A stretch of 64,000 nucleotides of DNA from an uncultured Bacilli bacterium (GCA_934097085.1 CAKONK010000005.1:28068-92067); one strand, 5' to 3'. Shown: positions 9,872-18,114, counted from the first letter of the stretch. The notes: generated by a model from the sequence alone, not told the origin. Numbers and translations: made by a program.

Positions 9872-10574
9872 CATTTTCACAATTTGTTTTTTTAGCATAT
9901 ATGTAACCACTTAGTGTTTGGTTTTCCATATTTGCTTGATGCTCTGTTAAATTATAAAATTTAAGTTCAAAAATAAATGTATATATTGCTTTAGTGCCTT
10001 CGCTTATAATCGTGGCATTTGACACCAAAGTTTTCATTGGATTACCAGCATCACTTTTTGACCAAGTTGAATTATAATCAAAATTTGTTTCATTACTATA
10101 ATTATTTGTACCAGATGGAGCATCTATTTTCATAGTAAGTTCTTTAGAGGCAACAACCCCATCAATTTTAGTGGCCTCGAGATATTTAGAATCAGTTTCA
10201 TTTACTTTTCCATAAACTTTTGATGATGAATCATATTCAAAAATTACATCATAGGTACATCTAGTTTTTATACTTGTACTCGCAGAATCAAGGGTAATAT
10301 TAAATGTAGCATTCGAAGCGGCAGCGAGAGTATTATTAGCATTAGCCTCACTCATATTTGCCGGAGGAATTTGTAAACTTAATGAGGATTTTTCACTTGT
10401 AAATACGCTGGTAACACCCTCCTCTGTTGTAATATTTACATGTACTCGATTATTTGTGTCCGCTGAAAAAGAACCAAAATAAGCATATGTACTTGCTACA
10501 ATAAGTACTAGGAAAAAGACTATTGAAATTATAGCAATTAGAAATTCTTTATTTGTCAAACTATTATTTTTCAT
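9864..10574 (-). CDS. TasA/camelysin-like secreted surface protein
   Basis: 236 residues. A basic start, a hydrophobic segment (about 10-33) and the end STYAYFGSFS form the kind of signal typical of TasA/camelysin proteins cleaved by a SipW-type signal peptidase. The mature part is Asn/Ser/Thr-rich and beta-structured, with one Cys pair (RCTYDV and TNCENVS). It is a clear paralogue of the first 230 residues of the protein at 61905..63662: both share CTYD(V/I)xxEY, VYG, NETNFDY or EETNFDY and FYNL in the same order. Own promoter and terminator, so it is a single-gene unit. Likely a fibre-forming or coat protein, by family analogy. No SipW gene lies in this window. Confidence 0.65.
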   Translation of the reverse strand: MKNNSLTNKEFLIAIISIVFFLVLIVASTYAYFGSFSADTNNRVHVNITTEEGVTSVFTSEKSSLSLQIPPANMSEANANNTLAAASNATFNITLDSASTSIKTRCTYDVIFEYDSSSKVYGKVNETDSKYLEATKIDGVVASKELTMKIDAPSGTNNYSNETNFDYNSTWSKSDAGNPMKTLVSNATIISEGTKAIYTFIFELKFYNLTEHQANMENQTLSGYIYAKKTNCENVS

Positions 10575-10597
10575 TGCTCTCTCCTTATCATAAGATT

Positions 10598-10626
10598 AAT
10601 ATATCAAATTTTAGTTTTTTTTTCAA
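10598..10626 (-). promoter_or_regulatory. promoter of the 236-aa surface protein gene
   Basis: TTGAAA (10626-10621), 17-base spacer, TATATT (10603-10598) on the minus strand, with the ribosome site AAGGAGAGAG just before the ATG at 10574. Confidence 0.75.
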
Positions 10627-10645
10627 TTACTTTATATATAAAAAA

Positions 10646-10668
10646 TAAAAAAAGAACTATTTTGTTCC
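10646..10668 (-). terminator. tyrS terminator
   Basis: Minus-strand GGAAC AAAATA GTTC followed by seven T; the tyrS stop codon TAG lies in the loop. Confidence 0.7.
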
Positions 10669-11880
10669 TAAAAAATAATTCTTTTTACCTTTTTTAAGTA
10701 ATAAAACTTTTTCTTCAATTAAATCATCTCGGGTAATTATTTTATCCAAATTAACTTCTTTATTTCCATTTATTGAAATTGCACCAGCACTAACCATTTC
10801 TCTTGCTTCTCTTTTAGAAACACAAATTTTATTATTTACAAGCATATCTAAAATATTTTCATTTTCTTTTACTGTAAAGTGAGGAACATCCTTAAATTCA
10901 TTTAAAAGATTTTCCGCACCTAATGAAGAAATATTTCCATTAAATAAGGCACTTGCTTGTTTTAAAGCATCTTCATAAGCTTTTTCTCCATGAATAAATG
11001 TAATAACTTCTTTAGCAAGAGTTTTATGAGCAAGTCTTTCCTCTGGATGAAGATTATGTTCTTTTTCAATTACCTCGATTTCCTCTTTAGAAAGGAAAGT
11101 AAATTTTTTCAGATAATCAATTACCATAGAGTCTTCTACATTAACAAAGAATTGATACATTTCATAAGGAGTTGTTTTATTTTTATCTAGCCAAATAGCT
11201 TTACCTTCGGTTTTACCAAACTTAGTTCCATCACTTTTCGTAATAAGCGGCATTGTAAAGGCAAAGGCTTCTTTACCATCTTTTTTTCTAATAAGTTCAA
11301 TACCTGCAGTGATATTTCCCCATTGATCTTGACCTGCAACTTGCATAGTAACGCCTCTTTCATTATATAAATGTTCAAAATCCATTGCTTGCATTATCAT
11401 ATAGGAAAATTCTGTATAAGTTATGCCGGCATCAAGTCTTCTTTTAATAATATCTTTGTCAAGCATATAACCAATACTAAAATATTTGCCATAATCTCTT
11501 AAAAAATCAATAAAATTAATATTTTTTAACCAATCATAATTATTTACAACCTCAAAGCCAAAAATATCTTTTGCTTGTTTTGTTAAACATTCTACATTAT
11601 GATTAACTGCTTCATAAGATATCATTGCTCTTTCGGCCGTTGGTTTTGGATCACCAATAAGGCCAGTTCCTCCTCCAACTAAAAGTATTGGATTATGTCC
11701 TGCTCTTTTAAGCCTTGTGGCAATCAAAAATGATGAAAAGTGACCAATATGCATACTATCGCCTGTTGGATCTGTACCAATATAAAAAGTCATACCACCT
11801 TTATTTAATTTTTCTTTTAACTCGGGAGAAGATATATCCTTTATTAAACCTCTCCATTCTAATTCTTCATAAATACCCAT
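10657..11880 (-). CDS. tyrS: tyrosyl-tRNA synthetase
   Basis: 407 residues from the ATG at 11880, which has the ribosome site AAAGGATGG; a longer frame reaches back into the T-box leader and is not the real start. Class I synthetase charging tRNA-Tyr in the cytoplasm. Visible are the HIGH-like motif (DSMHIGHFSSF), the tyrosine pocket with QAMDFEHLY and QVAGQDQWGNI, the KMSKS-like loop KFGKTEGKA (TyrRS commonly has KFGKT) and a C-terminal S4 RNA-binding domain (about 340-407) with KREAREMVSAGAISING. Full length for the family. Expression should rise when tRNA-Tyr is uncharged, through the T-box upstream. The matching tRNA-Tyr is also in this window at 36330..36413. Confidence 0.97.
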   Translation of the reverse strand: MGIYEELEWRGLIKDISSPELKEKLNKGGMTFYIGTDPTGDSMHIGHFSSFLIATRLKRAGHNPILLVGGGTGLIGDPKPTAERAMISYEAVNHNVECLTKQAKDIFGFEVVNNYDWLKNINFIDFLRDYGKYFSIGYMLDKDIIKRRLDAGITYTEFSYMIMQAMDFEHLYNERGVTMQVAGQDQWGNITAGIELIRKKDGKEAFAFTMPLITKSDGTKFGKTEGKAIWLDKNKTTPYEMYQFFVNVEDSMVIDYLKKFTFLSKEEIEVIEKEHNLHPEERLAHKTLAKEVITFIHGEKAYEDALKQASALFNGNISSLGAENLLNEFKDVPHFTVKENENILDMLVNNKICVSKREAREMVSAGAISINGNKEVNLDKIITRDDLIEEKVLLLKKGKKNYFLGTK

Positions 11881-11892
11881 TTTTACCATCCT

Positions 11893-12036
11893 TTCAAAAT
11901 AAAAACTCCATAAACATAGGGACGAGTCTTCTCGCGGTACCACCCTACTTTATGAAGTTAATCATACATCTTTATTCTTTATCGCTGAATATGCGTTTTA
12001 GCATCCGAAGGTTGTAAGGCTTCATCACCTGCTAAC
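11893..12036 (-). promoter_or_regulatory. T-box leader of tyrS
   Basis: The minus strand has the T-box core GGGTGGTACCGCG at 11945-11933 followed by CGTCCC, the usual antiterminator partner. The bulge reads UGGU, so it would pair with the ACCA end of tRNA-Tyr (discriminator A). A competing terminator AAGACTC / GAGTTTT (11930-11924 with 11908-11902) with a T-rich tail lies just before the ribosome site. The 5' part is short: stem TTAGCA / TGCTAA encloses GAAG / CTTC with an apical loop that holds a UAC codon (12016-12014), the Tyr specifier candidate. The whole leader is only about 145 nt, much shorter than usual. Confidence 0.88.
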
Positions 12037-12042
12037 AAAGTT

Positions 12043-12071
12043 ATTTTAGCATAATTATTAAGAGTTTTCAA
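12043..12071 (-). promoter_or_regulatory. tyrS promoter inside the 3' end of ldh
   Basis: TTGAAA (12071-12066) lies in the last codons of ldh; TAAAAT (12048-12043) follows after 17 bases. Transcription should start near 12036, at the base of the T-box stem. Confidence 0.7.
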
Positions 12072-12969
12072 CTTTTTTAATAGCCTCTTTTAAAGCAAAA
12101 ATTGAATTAATAAGTTTTTGAGTTTCATTTCTATCAAGTTCAATATACATTTTTTTACTTGCACCATCTTTATTAACTATTGTTGGTACTCCAAAAAATA
12201 CATCATTTTCTTTATCATAACTAGATACTGTAATAATTGAATTCTCATTATTTAATATTGCATTAGTAATTCTTGTTAAACACATTGCTACTCCATAATA
12301 AGTAGCTCCTTTTTTATTTATTATTTCATAAGCTGCATTTTTAACATCATTTTCTATGCTTATTTTTTCTTCCTCGGTTAAATATTTATCAATTTTTTCA
12401 CTACCCACAAGTGCTGATGACCATAAAGTAAACTCACTATCACCATGCTCTCCGATAACATAAGCATTAATATCTTTTGGATTAACACCCACTTTTTCAC
12501 TAATTAAAAACCTAAGTCTTGCAGTATCTAAACTTGTACCAGTTCCAATTACTTTATTCGGAGCAAAACCAGAATATTTAAATGTTAAATAAGTCATTAT
12601 ATCAAGTGGATTTGTTGCTATTAAAAAGTAACCATCAAAACCTGATTTCATAACACTATCAATAATCTCTTTAAAAATTATAGCATTTTTATATATTAAA
12701 TCCATTCTTGTTTCACCAGGATTTTGATTAGCACCAGCCGCAATCACAATTATTTTGGCATCTTTACAATCCTCATAAGTACCCACTTTTATATCAATCT
12801 TTGATGGTGAAAAAGCAAGACAATGATTAAGATCCATTACTTCACCTATTATTTTATCTTGATTTATATCAATTAAAACAAGTTCATTTACTGGCGTACT
12901 TTGATTTAAAAGACTATATGCATAACTCATTCCTACATTTCCACAACCAATTATAACTATTTTATTCAT
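12058..12969 (-). CDS. ldh: L-lactate dehydrogenase
   Basis: 303 residues; reduces pyruvate to lactate with NADH and so regenerates NAD+ in fermentation. The Rossmann glycine motif is GCGNVGMSYA at the N-terminus. The mobile loop GANQNPGETRMDL has the Gln that marks lactate rather than malate dehydrogenases, with the catalytic Arg after it. TNPLDIMTYL and the active-site GEHGDSEFTLWSSA with the catalytic His are present. Usual length is 310-320, so it is slightly short but complete. It is cytoplasmic and apparently monocistronic; a TATACT box lies about 20 bases before the ATG, without a clear -35. Confidence 0.95.
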   Translation of the reverse strand: MNKIVIIGCGNVGMSYAYSLLNQSTPVNELVLIDINQDKIIGEVMDLNHCLAFSPSKIDIKVGTYEDCKDAKIIVIAAGANQNPGETRMDLIYKNAIIFKEIIDSVMKSGFDGYFLIATNPLDIMTYLTFKYSGFAPNKVIGTGTSLDTARLRFLISEKVGVNPKDINAYVIGEHGDSEFTLWSSALVGSEKIDKYLTEEEKISIENDVKNAAYEIINKKGATYYGVAMCLTRITNAILNNENSIITVSSYDKENDVFFGVPTIVNKDGASKKMYIELDRNETQKLINSIFALKEAIKKVENS

Positions 12970-13019
12970 ATCTACCTACCTTATAGATAAAGTATAACAT
13001 AATTTTATAATATATTAAA

Positions 13020-13556
13020 TTAAAATTTTAACTCTTTTATGTTAAGTACATCAATATTATATATATCATTATAAATACCAGTTACATCTAAAGAAGTTAC
13101 ATCCTTTTTAGAAAGATTTAATTTATCAATTATTTTATAAACATCTTCTTTACTTTTTCCTTCAATTTCTACATAAGTTGGAATCATTGGCCAAGAATCT
13201 ATATCAATTTCAACGCCATCTAAAGTATAAGTTGTTCTTTTGTTTTCCTGATAATTTCGATATATATAGCCTAACTGTTTTAATATTTCATTTGTTTTTT
13301 TAAAATCTGATACTTCGATTTCTAGTTCATTTGTTCCATCTATAGCCTTGTTATTAGTTATTTCTTTGATGGTCAAAGTATTAATTTTTCCATTAGTTCG
13401 AAGTCTAATCCATTTATTTTCCTTTTTAGGATTAAAATCATAAGTGTACCTTTTTTGAAAATAATCGTCTTTTTTAACTGCACCTTTTTCTAAAAGTAAT
13501 TTTTCAAAATTTTCTTTATTTATTTCTAGTAATCTACATTCATATTCTATATTCAT
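13020..13556 (-). CDS. CYTH-domain protein (class IV adenylate cyclase / triphosphatase family)
   Basis: 178 residues, essentially one CYTH domain. The N-terminal strand NIEYECRLLEI provides the ExExR-type metal/phosphate motif; KWIRLRTNG, TLTIKEI, NELEIEVSD and VEIDIDSWPMIPTYVEIEG supply the further basic and acidic residues that line the tunnel. Family members hydrolyse triphosphates (inorganic or thiamine) or, rarely, make cAMP. Here it starts 13 bases after the pyrophosphatase gene and is the last gene of the rsh unit, which favours a triphosphatase or a regulator of nucleotide metabolism over a cyclase. Substrate unproven. Confidence 0.8.
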   Translation of the reverse strand: MNIEYECRLLEINKENFEKLLLEKGAVKKDDYFQKRYTYDFNPKKENKWIRLRTNGKINTLTIKEITNNKAIDGTNELEIEVSDFKKTNEILKQLGYIYRNYQENKRTTYTLDGVEIDIDSWPMIPTYVEIEGKSKEDVYKIIDKLNLSKKDVTSLDVTGIYNDIYNIDVLNIKELKF

Positions 13557-13569
13557 ATATTCTCCTTAT

Positions 13570-13905
13570 TTATCTTATAATAACTGATTTGAAATATCTT
13601 TCTTGAAATTCGGTAAGTGCTTTTATTGCATCATCACTATAATTTTTACCATTTACAGATACAACTAATTTATCATCATCGTCATTAGTTCTATGAATTA
13701 TGGCAATTACTTTTCCTTTTGAAGATGATACACTTTCAAACTCTCCGAGTAAATATGCATCTATTTCTTCGCCATCACCACTTATAGTATTTGGAACATA
13801 ACCATAGTTAAGCATATATATAAATCCGTGTTTAGTATGCTTTGTAGCAAGTGGTCTATCTACAATAACATTAACTTCTTTATTTAAATATTCTTTTATA
13901 TCCAT
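13570..13905 (-). CDS. small inorganic pyrophosphatase-like protein
   Basis: 111 residues. The segment HGFIYMLNYGYVPNTISGDG followed by EEIDAYLLGEFE matches the core of family I inorganic pyrophosphatases (NYGYVPxT then DGxxxDxY), which split PPi to two phosphates with Mg2+. It is much shorter than the usual 170-180 residues; compact versions of this kind are common in Firmicutes. It lies between the RSH gene (30 bases upstream) and the CYTH gene (13 bases downstream), in the same transcription unit. Because alarmone hydrolysis by RSH releases PPi, a link is plausible. Catalytic competence of the short form is not shown by sequence. Confidence 0.75.
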   Translation of the reverse strand: MDIKEYLNKEVNVIVDRPLATKHTKHGFIYMLNYGYVPNTISGDGEEIDAYLLGEFESVSSSKGKVIAIIHRTNDDDDKLVVSVNGKNYSDDAIKALTEFQERYFKSVIIR

Positions 13906-13935
13906 TAATCCGCCTTATTTAAACCTTTTTATTTT

Positions 13936-15378
13936 TTATAATCTTTCACTAAACTCCATTATTTTTCTTCTTGCTAAAGAAGTATGAGCAATATTTAGCC
14001 AATCCTTTCTTGGTCCAAAAGACATATCATTAGTAACAACTCTTACTCTATCTTTATTCTGAAGTACATAACTCGCATCTTTATATTCATCATTTATATA
14101 AGCACCTACTAAAATATTGCCAAGGTTACTATCTAGTTTATAAACATAATCAATAACCGTAGATCCTTTAGGAAGCTCAACAACATCTCCTTTTGATGTA
14201 TAAACGTATATATTTTGGGAAAATAATTCACTTTTAACATTATTTACAAATTCTTGATTATCAGTAAACATCGAATTAAGTTGAGCAAGTGATGCAAAAA
14301 ATTGATATTTATTTTTTAGATCATTTTGCATAATATCTCTTGCATTTCCTCTTTCATTTTCCCAATAAGCAGTAAGTCCAAAAGAAGCAACTTTATCCAT
14401 TTCAAATGTTCTTACTTGGGTTTGAACAAGTTTTTCATTTGGTCCAAAAACTGTTGTATGTAAGCTTTGATACATGTTAGTTTTTGGATTAGAAATATAA
14501 TCTTTAAATTTATCATTTACTGGATGATAAAGTCTATGAATATAACCTAAAGTCCTATAGCAATCATCAACCTCTTTAACCATAATCTTAAGTGCTAATA
14601 AATCGTGAATATCCGAAAGCTTTTGCCCTTCATTCATTCTTTTATAAATTCCATAAATATTTTTAGTTCTTATTTTAATCTCATTTGGAACATCTTTACT
14701 TTTTAAAATTTCTTTAATTTTATAAAGCATTTCATTTAAAACTTCATTATTACTTTCGCTTAATTTACATAGTTTTTCATTTAAGTTTTTATAAGCATCA
14801 GGTTTTAAATACTGCATAGATAAATCCTCGAGTTCACTTTTAATTCGATACGCGCCAATTAAATAAGCAAGCGGTACAAATATTTCCATAGTTTCAAGAG
14901 AATTTTCTTTTTGTTTAAATTCTGTTTTAAACTGAAGTGTACGCATATTGTGAAGACGGTCCGCAAGTTTAATAATTATTATTCTAACATCTTCGGTTAT
15001 CCCTGTTATAATTTTTCTAGTATTTGCATAATTTGCATCTTGTTTCGAAGAAAAATTCATTTTTGCAAGTTTAGTTACACCATCCACAAGCATTGCTATA
15101 TTTTGATTAAAATCATGAGCAATGTCTTCCTTAGTAACATGGGTATCCTCAATCGTATCATGTAATAATCCTGCACAAACAGTATCACTATCTGCATGCA
15201 TATCTGCTAAAATGTAAGCAACATTAAGTGGATGAATTATATATTCTTCGCCACTTTGTCTAAATTGGCCTTGATGAAGCATCTTTGCATACTCATAAGC
15301 TTTTCTAATTTTTTCTTCCTCTCCAGGATTATACTCAGTTATTTTCTTAAGTAAATCCTCCAAAGTAATTTTTTTCAT
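13936..15378 (-). CDS. short RelA/SpoT-homologue, probable (p)ppGpp hydrolase
   Basis: 480 residues from the ATG at 15378, placed after the strong ribosome site GGAGG; the in-frame ATG at 15390 is part of that site. Order of domains: HD hydrolase (about 20-170) with IIHPLNVAYIL and the HD motif GLLHDTIEDT; synthetase (about 230-350) with DYISNPKTNMYQSLHTTVFG; TGS (about 400-465). The C-terminal zinc-finger and ACT domains of full RSH proteins are missing. In the synthetase the catalytic Glu of the xEIQIRT motif is Gln (VQTQVRT), and the following MHxxAExGxAAHW is MDKVASFGLTAYW. So hydrolysis looks intact and synthesis doubtful. First gene of the rsh-ppa-CYTH unit, behind an attenuator. Confidence 0.9.
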   Translation of the reverse strand: MKKITLEDLLKKITEYNPGEEEKIRKAYEYAKMLHQGQFRQSGEEYIIHPLNVAYILADMHADSDTVCAGLLHDTIEDTHVTKEDIAHDFNQNIAMLVDGVTKLAKMNFSSKQDANYANTRKIITGITEDVRIIIIKLADRLHNMRTLQFKTEFKQKENSLETMEIFVPLAYLIGAYRIKSELEDLSMQYLKPDAYKNLNEKLCKLSESNNEVLNEMLYKIKEILKSKDVPNEIKIRTKNIYGIYKRMNEGQKLSDIHDLLALKIMVKEVDDCYRTLGYIHRLYHPVNDKFKDYISNPKTNMYQSLHTTVFGPNEKLVQTQVRTFEMDKVASFGLTAYWENERGNARDIMQNDLKNKYQFFASLAQLNSMFTDNQEFVNNVKSELFSQNIYVYTSKGDVVELPKGSTVIDYVYKLDSNLGNILVGAYINDEYKDASYVLQNKDRVRVVTNDMSFGPRKDWLNIAHTSLARRKIMEFSERL

Positions 15379-15394
15379 AACAACCTCCATTCTA

Positions 15395-15448
15395 CAAAAA
15401 AAGCGACAAGCACGCTCAAAGGGTTAAACCCACAAGCACGCTTATCGC
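15395..15448 (-). terminator. attenuator hairpin before rsh
   Basis: Minus-strand arms GCGATAAGCGTGC (15448-15436) and GCGTGCTTGTCGC (15415-15403) pair over 13 positions (three G-U), with a 20-base loop that contains the palindrome GGGTTTAACCC, followed by seven T. The stop codon of the upstream leader peptide lies in the 5' arm, so a ribosome finishing the leader would block the terminator. The decamer GCGTGCTTGT occurs in both arms. Confidence 0.85.
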
Positions 15449-15534
15449 ACTAAATTTGAAAGGCAAGCAAAATCACAGCAATCATTCATGTAATTAATAA
15501 AAATATTTAAATTTCTTTGCATAAATACTTTCAT
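15442..15534 (-). CDS. leader peptide of the rsh operon
   Basis: A 30-codon frame with a strong ribosome site (GAGAGGGAG, six bases before the ATG). It begins MKVFMQRNLN and holds three Cys codons, two adjacent (DCCDFAC), near its end, then stops with TAA inside the 5' arm of the terminator. Position, size and overlap are those of a regulatory leader peptide rather than a functional protein. The Cys cluster may be the stalling site if cysteine-tRNA is limiting, or stalling could be caused by an inhibitor; the sequence does not decide. Confidence 0.75.
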   Translation of the reverse strand: MKVFMQRNLNIFINYMNDCCDFACLSNLVR

Positions 15535-15565
15535 AATAACTCCCTCTCAAAATAATATTGCAATT

Positions 15566-15595
15566 AATATACATCTTTTTTAAGATAGTTGTCAA
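15566..15595 (-). promoter_or_regulatory. rsh leader promoter
   Basis: Minus-strand TTGACA (15595-15590) and TATATT (15571-15566) with an 18-base spacer; the transcript would start about 25 bases before the leader peptide. Confidence 0.75.
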
Positions 15596-15686
15596 TACTT
15601 TTTTCTATAATTTGTTGTATTTTGATAAAATTGACTAAAATATTTTATTATGTTAAAATCTTTTTAGAAAGATAGGATGATTAATT

Positions 15687-16751
15687 ATGTTAGGTATAAT
15701 TATGGCAATAATAACAACTATAATTTTAATAAAAATTTATTTAAAAAATGTTGATAAAAAGATTGATACTAGTTTTATTATTGAAACAATAAAAAAATAT
15801 TTTTTTATAATTATTTCATATGTTATATTAACTACTTTAATTTTCAGTATATTTTATAATAATCCTTATTTTAAAAATATCATAGAAAATAGTTCATCGA
15901 AAATATATGACATCATCATACTAATAATGTTAAGTATGTCAACCTCACTATTTATTTTAGGTTTCGGTTCAATGCCAATAAAGTATTTAAAAGATAAAAT
16001 ATATGTTAAAAAAATTGAAAAAACATACGAAGTTAAAGATATAGAATATTATCGCGGCATTATAAAAAATGTATCACCAGCAATTTTATCATTTTGCTAT
16101 AAAAATAGAATTAGTTTTTCAGATGAATTAATAGCACTATTATTACACTTACAAATGAGAAAAATCATTAATATAAAAGATAATAAAATTATTTTTATTG
16201 GTGATGTAAATCTTTTAACAGAATCGGAAAAATTTGCAATTAGACATATTAAAAAATTTAATTTTAAAATTAAAAAAGAATATAAACGACTTTTGACAAA
16301 AGAAATGATAAAAGAAAATTATATTATAATAGATAAAAGTAAAAATATAATATGTAATTTCTTGTCATTCATAATGATATGGTTAATAATTTATTCTCTA
16401 ATAACTATATGCGTATATTTTAATATTTCAAAACTTGGTTACACTACGATAATAACTTATGTTTTAACATTTTGTATTTTGCCAACATTCTGTATATTTG
16501 AAAATAAATTTAATTTAATTATAAAAACAAAAAAATCAATGGAGTTAAATGCAAAGTTAAATGGATTAAAGAAATTTATTAAGGAATTTTCAATTTTAGA
16601 AAACTCAAATATTAATGATATATCCCTTTACGATGAATATATAATTTATACACTTTTATTTAATTTAAAAGGAAAACTAAATAATGAATGTAAACAGTTA
16701 TACAGAAGTATTAAACGAATAAAGTTTGATTCTATTGAAAACTATCAATAA
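15687..16751 (+). CDS. DUF2207-like membrane protein
   Basis: 354 residues. Four hydrophobic helices in two pairs (about 1-15 with 35-58 and 70-95; later about 225-245 and 250-275). Between the pairs is a cytoplasmic part with YYRGIIKNVSPAILSF and FSDELIALLLHLQMRKII, similar to the C-terminal region of DUF2207 proteins, where such a winged-helix-like stretch is followed by a NISLYDEYIIYTLLF motif, also present here. The N-terminal extracellular domain of DUF2207 is absent, so this is at best a shortened relative. It is a single gene on the plus strand between divergent rsh and convergent murF, with ribosome site GATAGGATGA. Function unknown. Confidence 0.55.
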   Translation: MLGIIMAIITTIILIKIYLKNVDKKIDTSFIIETIKKYFFIIISYVILTTLIFSIFYNNPYFKNIIENSSSKIYDIIILIMLSMSTSLFILGFGSMPIKYLKDKIYVKKIEKTYEVKDIEYYRGIIKNVSPAILSFCYKNRISFSDELIALLLHLQMRKIINIKDNKIIFIGDVNLLTESEKFAIRHIKKFNFKIKKEYKRLLTKEMIKENYIIIDKSKNIICNFLSFIMIWLIIYSLITICVYFNISKLGYTTIITYVLTFCILPTFCIFENKFNLIIKTKKSMELNAKLNGLKKFIKEFSILENSNINDISLYDEYIIYTLLFNLKGKLNNECKQLYRSIKRIKFDSIENYQ

Positions 16752-16785
16752 CCCCTCACAAGATAATGTGAAGGGTTTTATTAAA
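16752..16785. terminator. bidirectional terminator between the DUF2207-like gene and murF
   Basis: The near-perfect hairpin ACCCCTCACA / TGTGAAGGGT with flanking A and T tracts lies between two convergent genes and can act on both strands. Confidence 0.8.
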
Positions 16786-16788
16786 GCT

Positions 16789-18114
16789 TTAATTGTTTTT
16801 TAAATAGTTTACTACCTCAATTAACTTCATTGAATGTGATCCTTTTATTAAAATTGTATCTTTTTCTTTTAAAATAGAATTTAAATTATTTATTAAATCA
16901 TTATTATTTTCAAAATAATATGTTTCTATATTATTTGTTTTAAGTTTTTCATAAGTATATTTAGACTGATTTCCTACACAAATAGTTACATCAATTTTAT
17001 TTTCTATTATACTTTCAGCAACATCTTCATGAATTTCTTTTGTAAAACCATCTGCCTCAAGAATATCGGCAAATATAAAAACTTTTCTTCCTAGTATTTT
17101 ACTTAAAAGTCCTAATGAATTTTTAACTGAATCTAAACTCGCATTATAAGTATCATCAATTATAGTATATTTTTTTGTTTCAAATTTTTCTAATCGATGG
17201 GGACTTAATTTGAAGCTTTTTAAAGCAATTTCAATATTATTTTTAGGAACATTTAAGGATTCACCAACTGCATAAGCAAATAAAGCATTATAGATAAAAG
17301 CATTACTGCCAACATTTAGTTTTATATCGTCATTATTAATCTTAAATTGTGAAGAAAAAGCATCCTCTTTTATATTGGTAGCCATAAAATCACTTTTATT
17401 TTCTATACCTACTGTTACTAAATTATCATACTGGACTTTCTGAAGCATATCATTATCATTATTTATAAATAACTTACCACCATTCATACCATCAAGAACC
17501 TCAAGTTTAGCTTTTAAAATATTTTCTCTACTTCCAAGATTTCCAATATGAGCTGTTCCAATATTAGTAATTACTGCCATTGTTGGTTTTGCTATTTTAG
17601 ACAAATAAGAAAGTTCTTTCATATGATTCATTCCCATTTCTACAATTAAAGCTTCATGATTTTTTAATCCTAAAATAGTAAGGGGAACTCCAATGTTATT
17701 ATTAAAATTTTCTTTTGTACATAAAACATCATATTTCATTTTTAATACTTCATGAATCATATCTTTAACTGAGGTTTTTCCTACACTACCAGTTACCGCA
17801 ATAACGGGAATATCATATAAATCTCTTTTGTAAGATGCAAGAGCGCCGAGTGCTAAAATAGAATCATTTACAATAATGATAGTACCAAATTTTTCATCAA
17901 CTACATCTTCATTATCTAAAATACATACACTTGCACCATTTTTAATAGCATCTTTATAAAATAAATTACCATCAAAATTTTCACCTTTAATACCAACATA
18001 AACATCACCAAAGTTTATAGTTCTTGTATCTTTAGAAAAGTTTTCGCATACTATATTTTCATCACCACATAAAAGTTTTCCATTACATATTTTTATTATA
18101 TTTTTAACTGTCAT
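16789..18114 (-). CDS. murF: UDP-N-acetylmuramoyl-tripeptide--D-Ala-D-Ala ligase
   Basis: 441 residues from the ATG at 18114, with GAGAG as ribosome site; a TTG six codons earlier is less likely. Adds D-Ala-D-Ala to the UDP-MurNAc tripeptide, the last cytoplasmic step of the peptidoglycan stem. Mur ligase layout: N-terminal MurF-type domain (KDTRTINFGDVYVGIKG), central ATPase domain with the P-loop VIAVTGSVGKTSVKDM, NIGVPLTILGL and EMGMNHMKEL, and a C-terminal domain with DDTYNASLDSVKNSL and the late KGSHSMKL motif. Full length. Monocistronic. Together with murC at 57651..59006 and the PBP it shows this cell makes peptidoglycan, unlike true Mollicutes. Confidence 0.95.
   Translation of the reverse strand: MTVKNIIKICNGKLLCGDENIVCENFSKDTRTINFGDVYVGIKGENFDGNLFYKDAIKNGASVCILDNEDVVDEKFGTIIIVNDSILALGALASYKRDLYDIPVIAVTGSVGKTSVKDMIHEVLKMKYDVLCTKENFNNNIGVPLTILGLKNHEALIVEMGMNHMKELSYLSKIAKPTMAVITNIGTAHIGNLGSRENILKAKLEVLDGMNGGKLFINNDNDMLQKVQYDNLVTVGIENKSDFMATNIKEDAFSSQFKINNDDIKLNVGSNAFIYNALFAYAVGESLNVPKNNIEIALKSFKLSPHRLEKFETKKYTIIDDTYNASLDSVKNSLGLLSKILGRKVFIFADILEADGFTKEIHEDVAESIIENKIDVTICVGNQSKYTYEKLKTNNIETYYFENNNDLINNLNSILKEKDTILIKGSHSMKLIEVVNYLKNN

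Noticed and set aside
15388..15390. Upstream ATG as start of rsh
   Set aside because: It is part of ATGGAGG, the ribosome site for the ATG at 15378.
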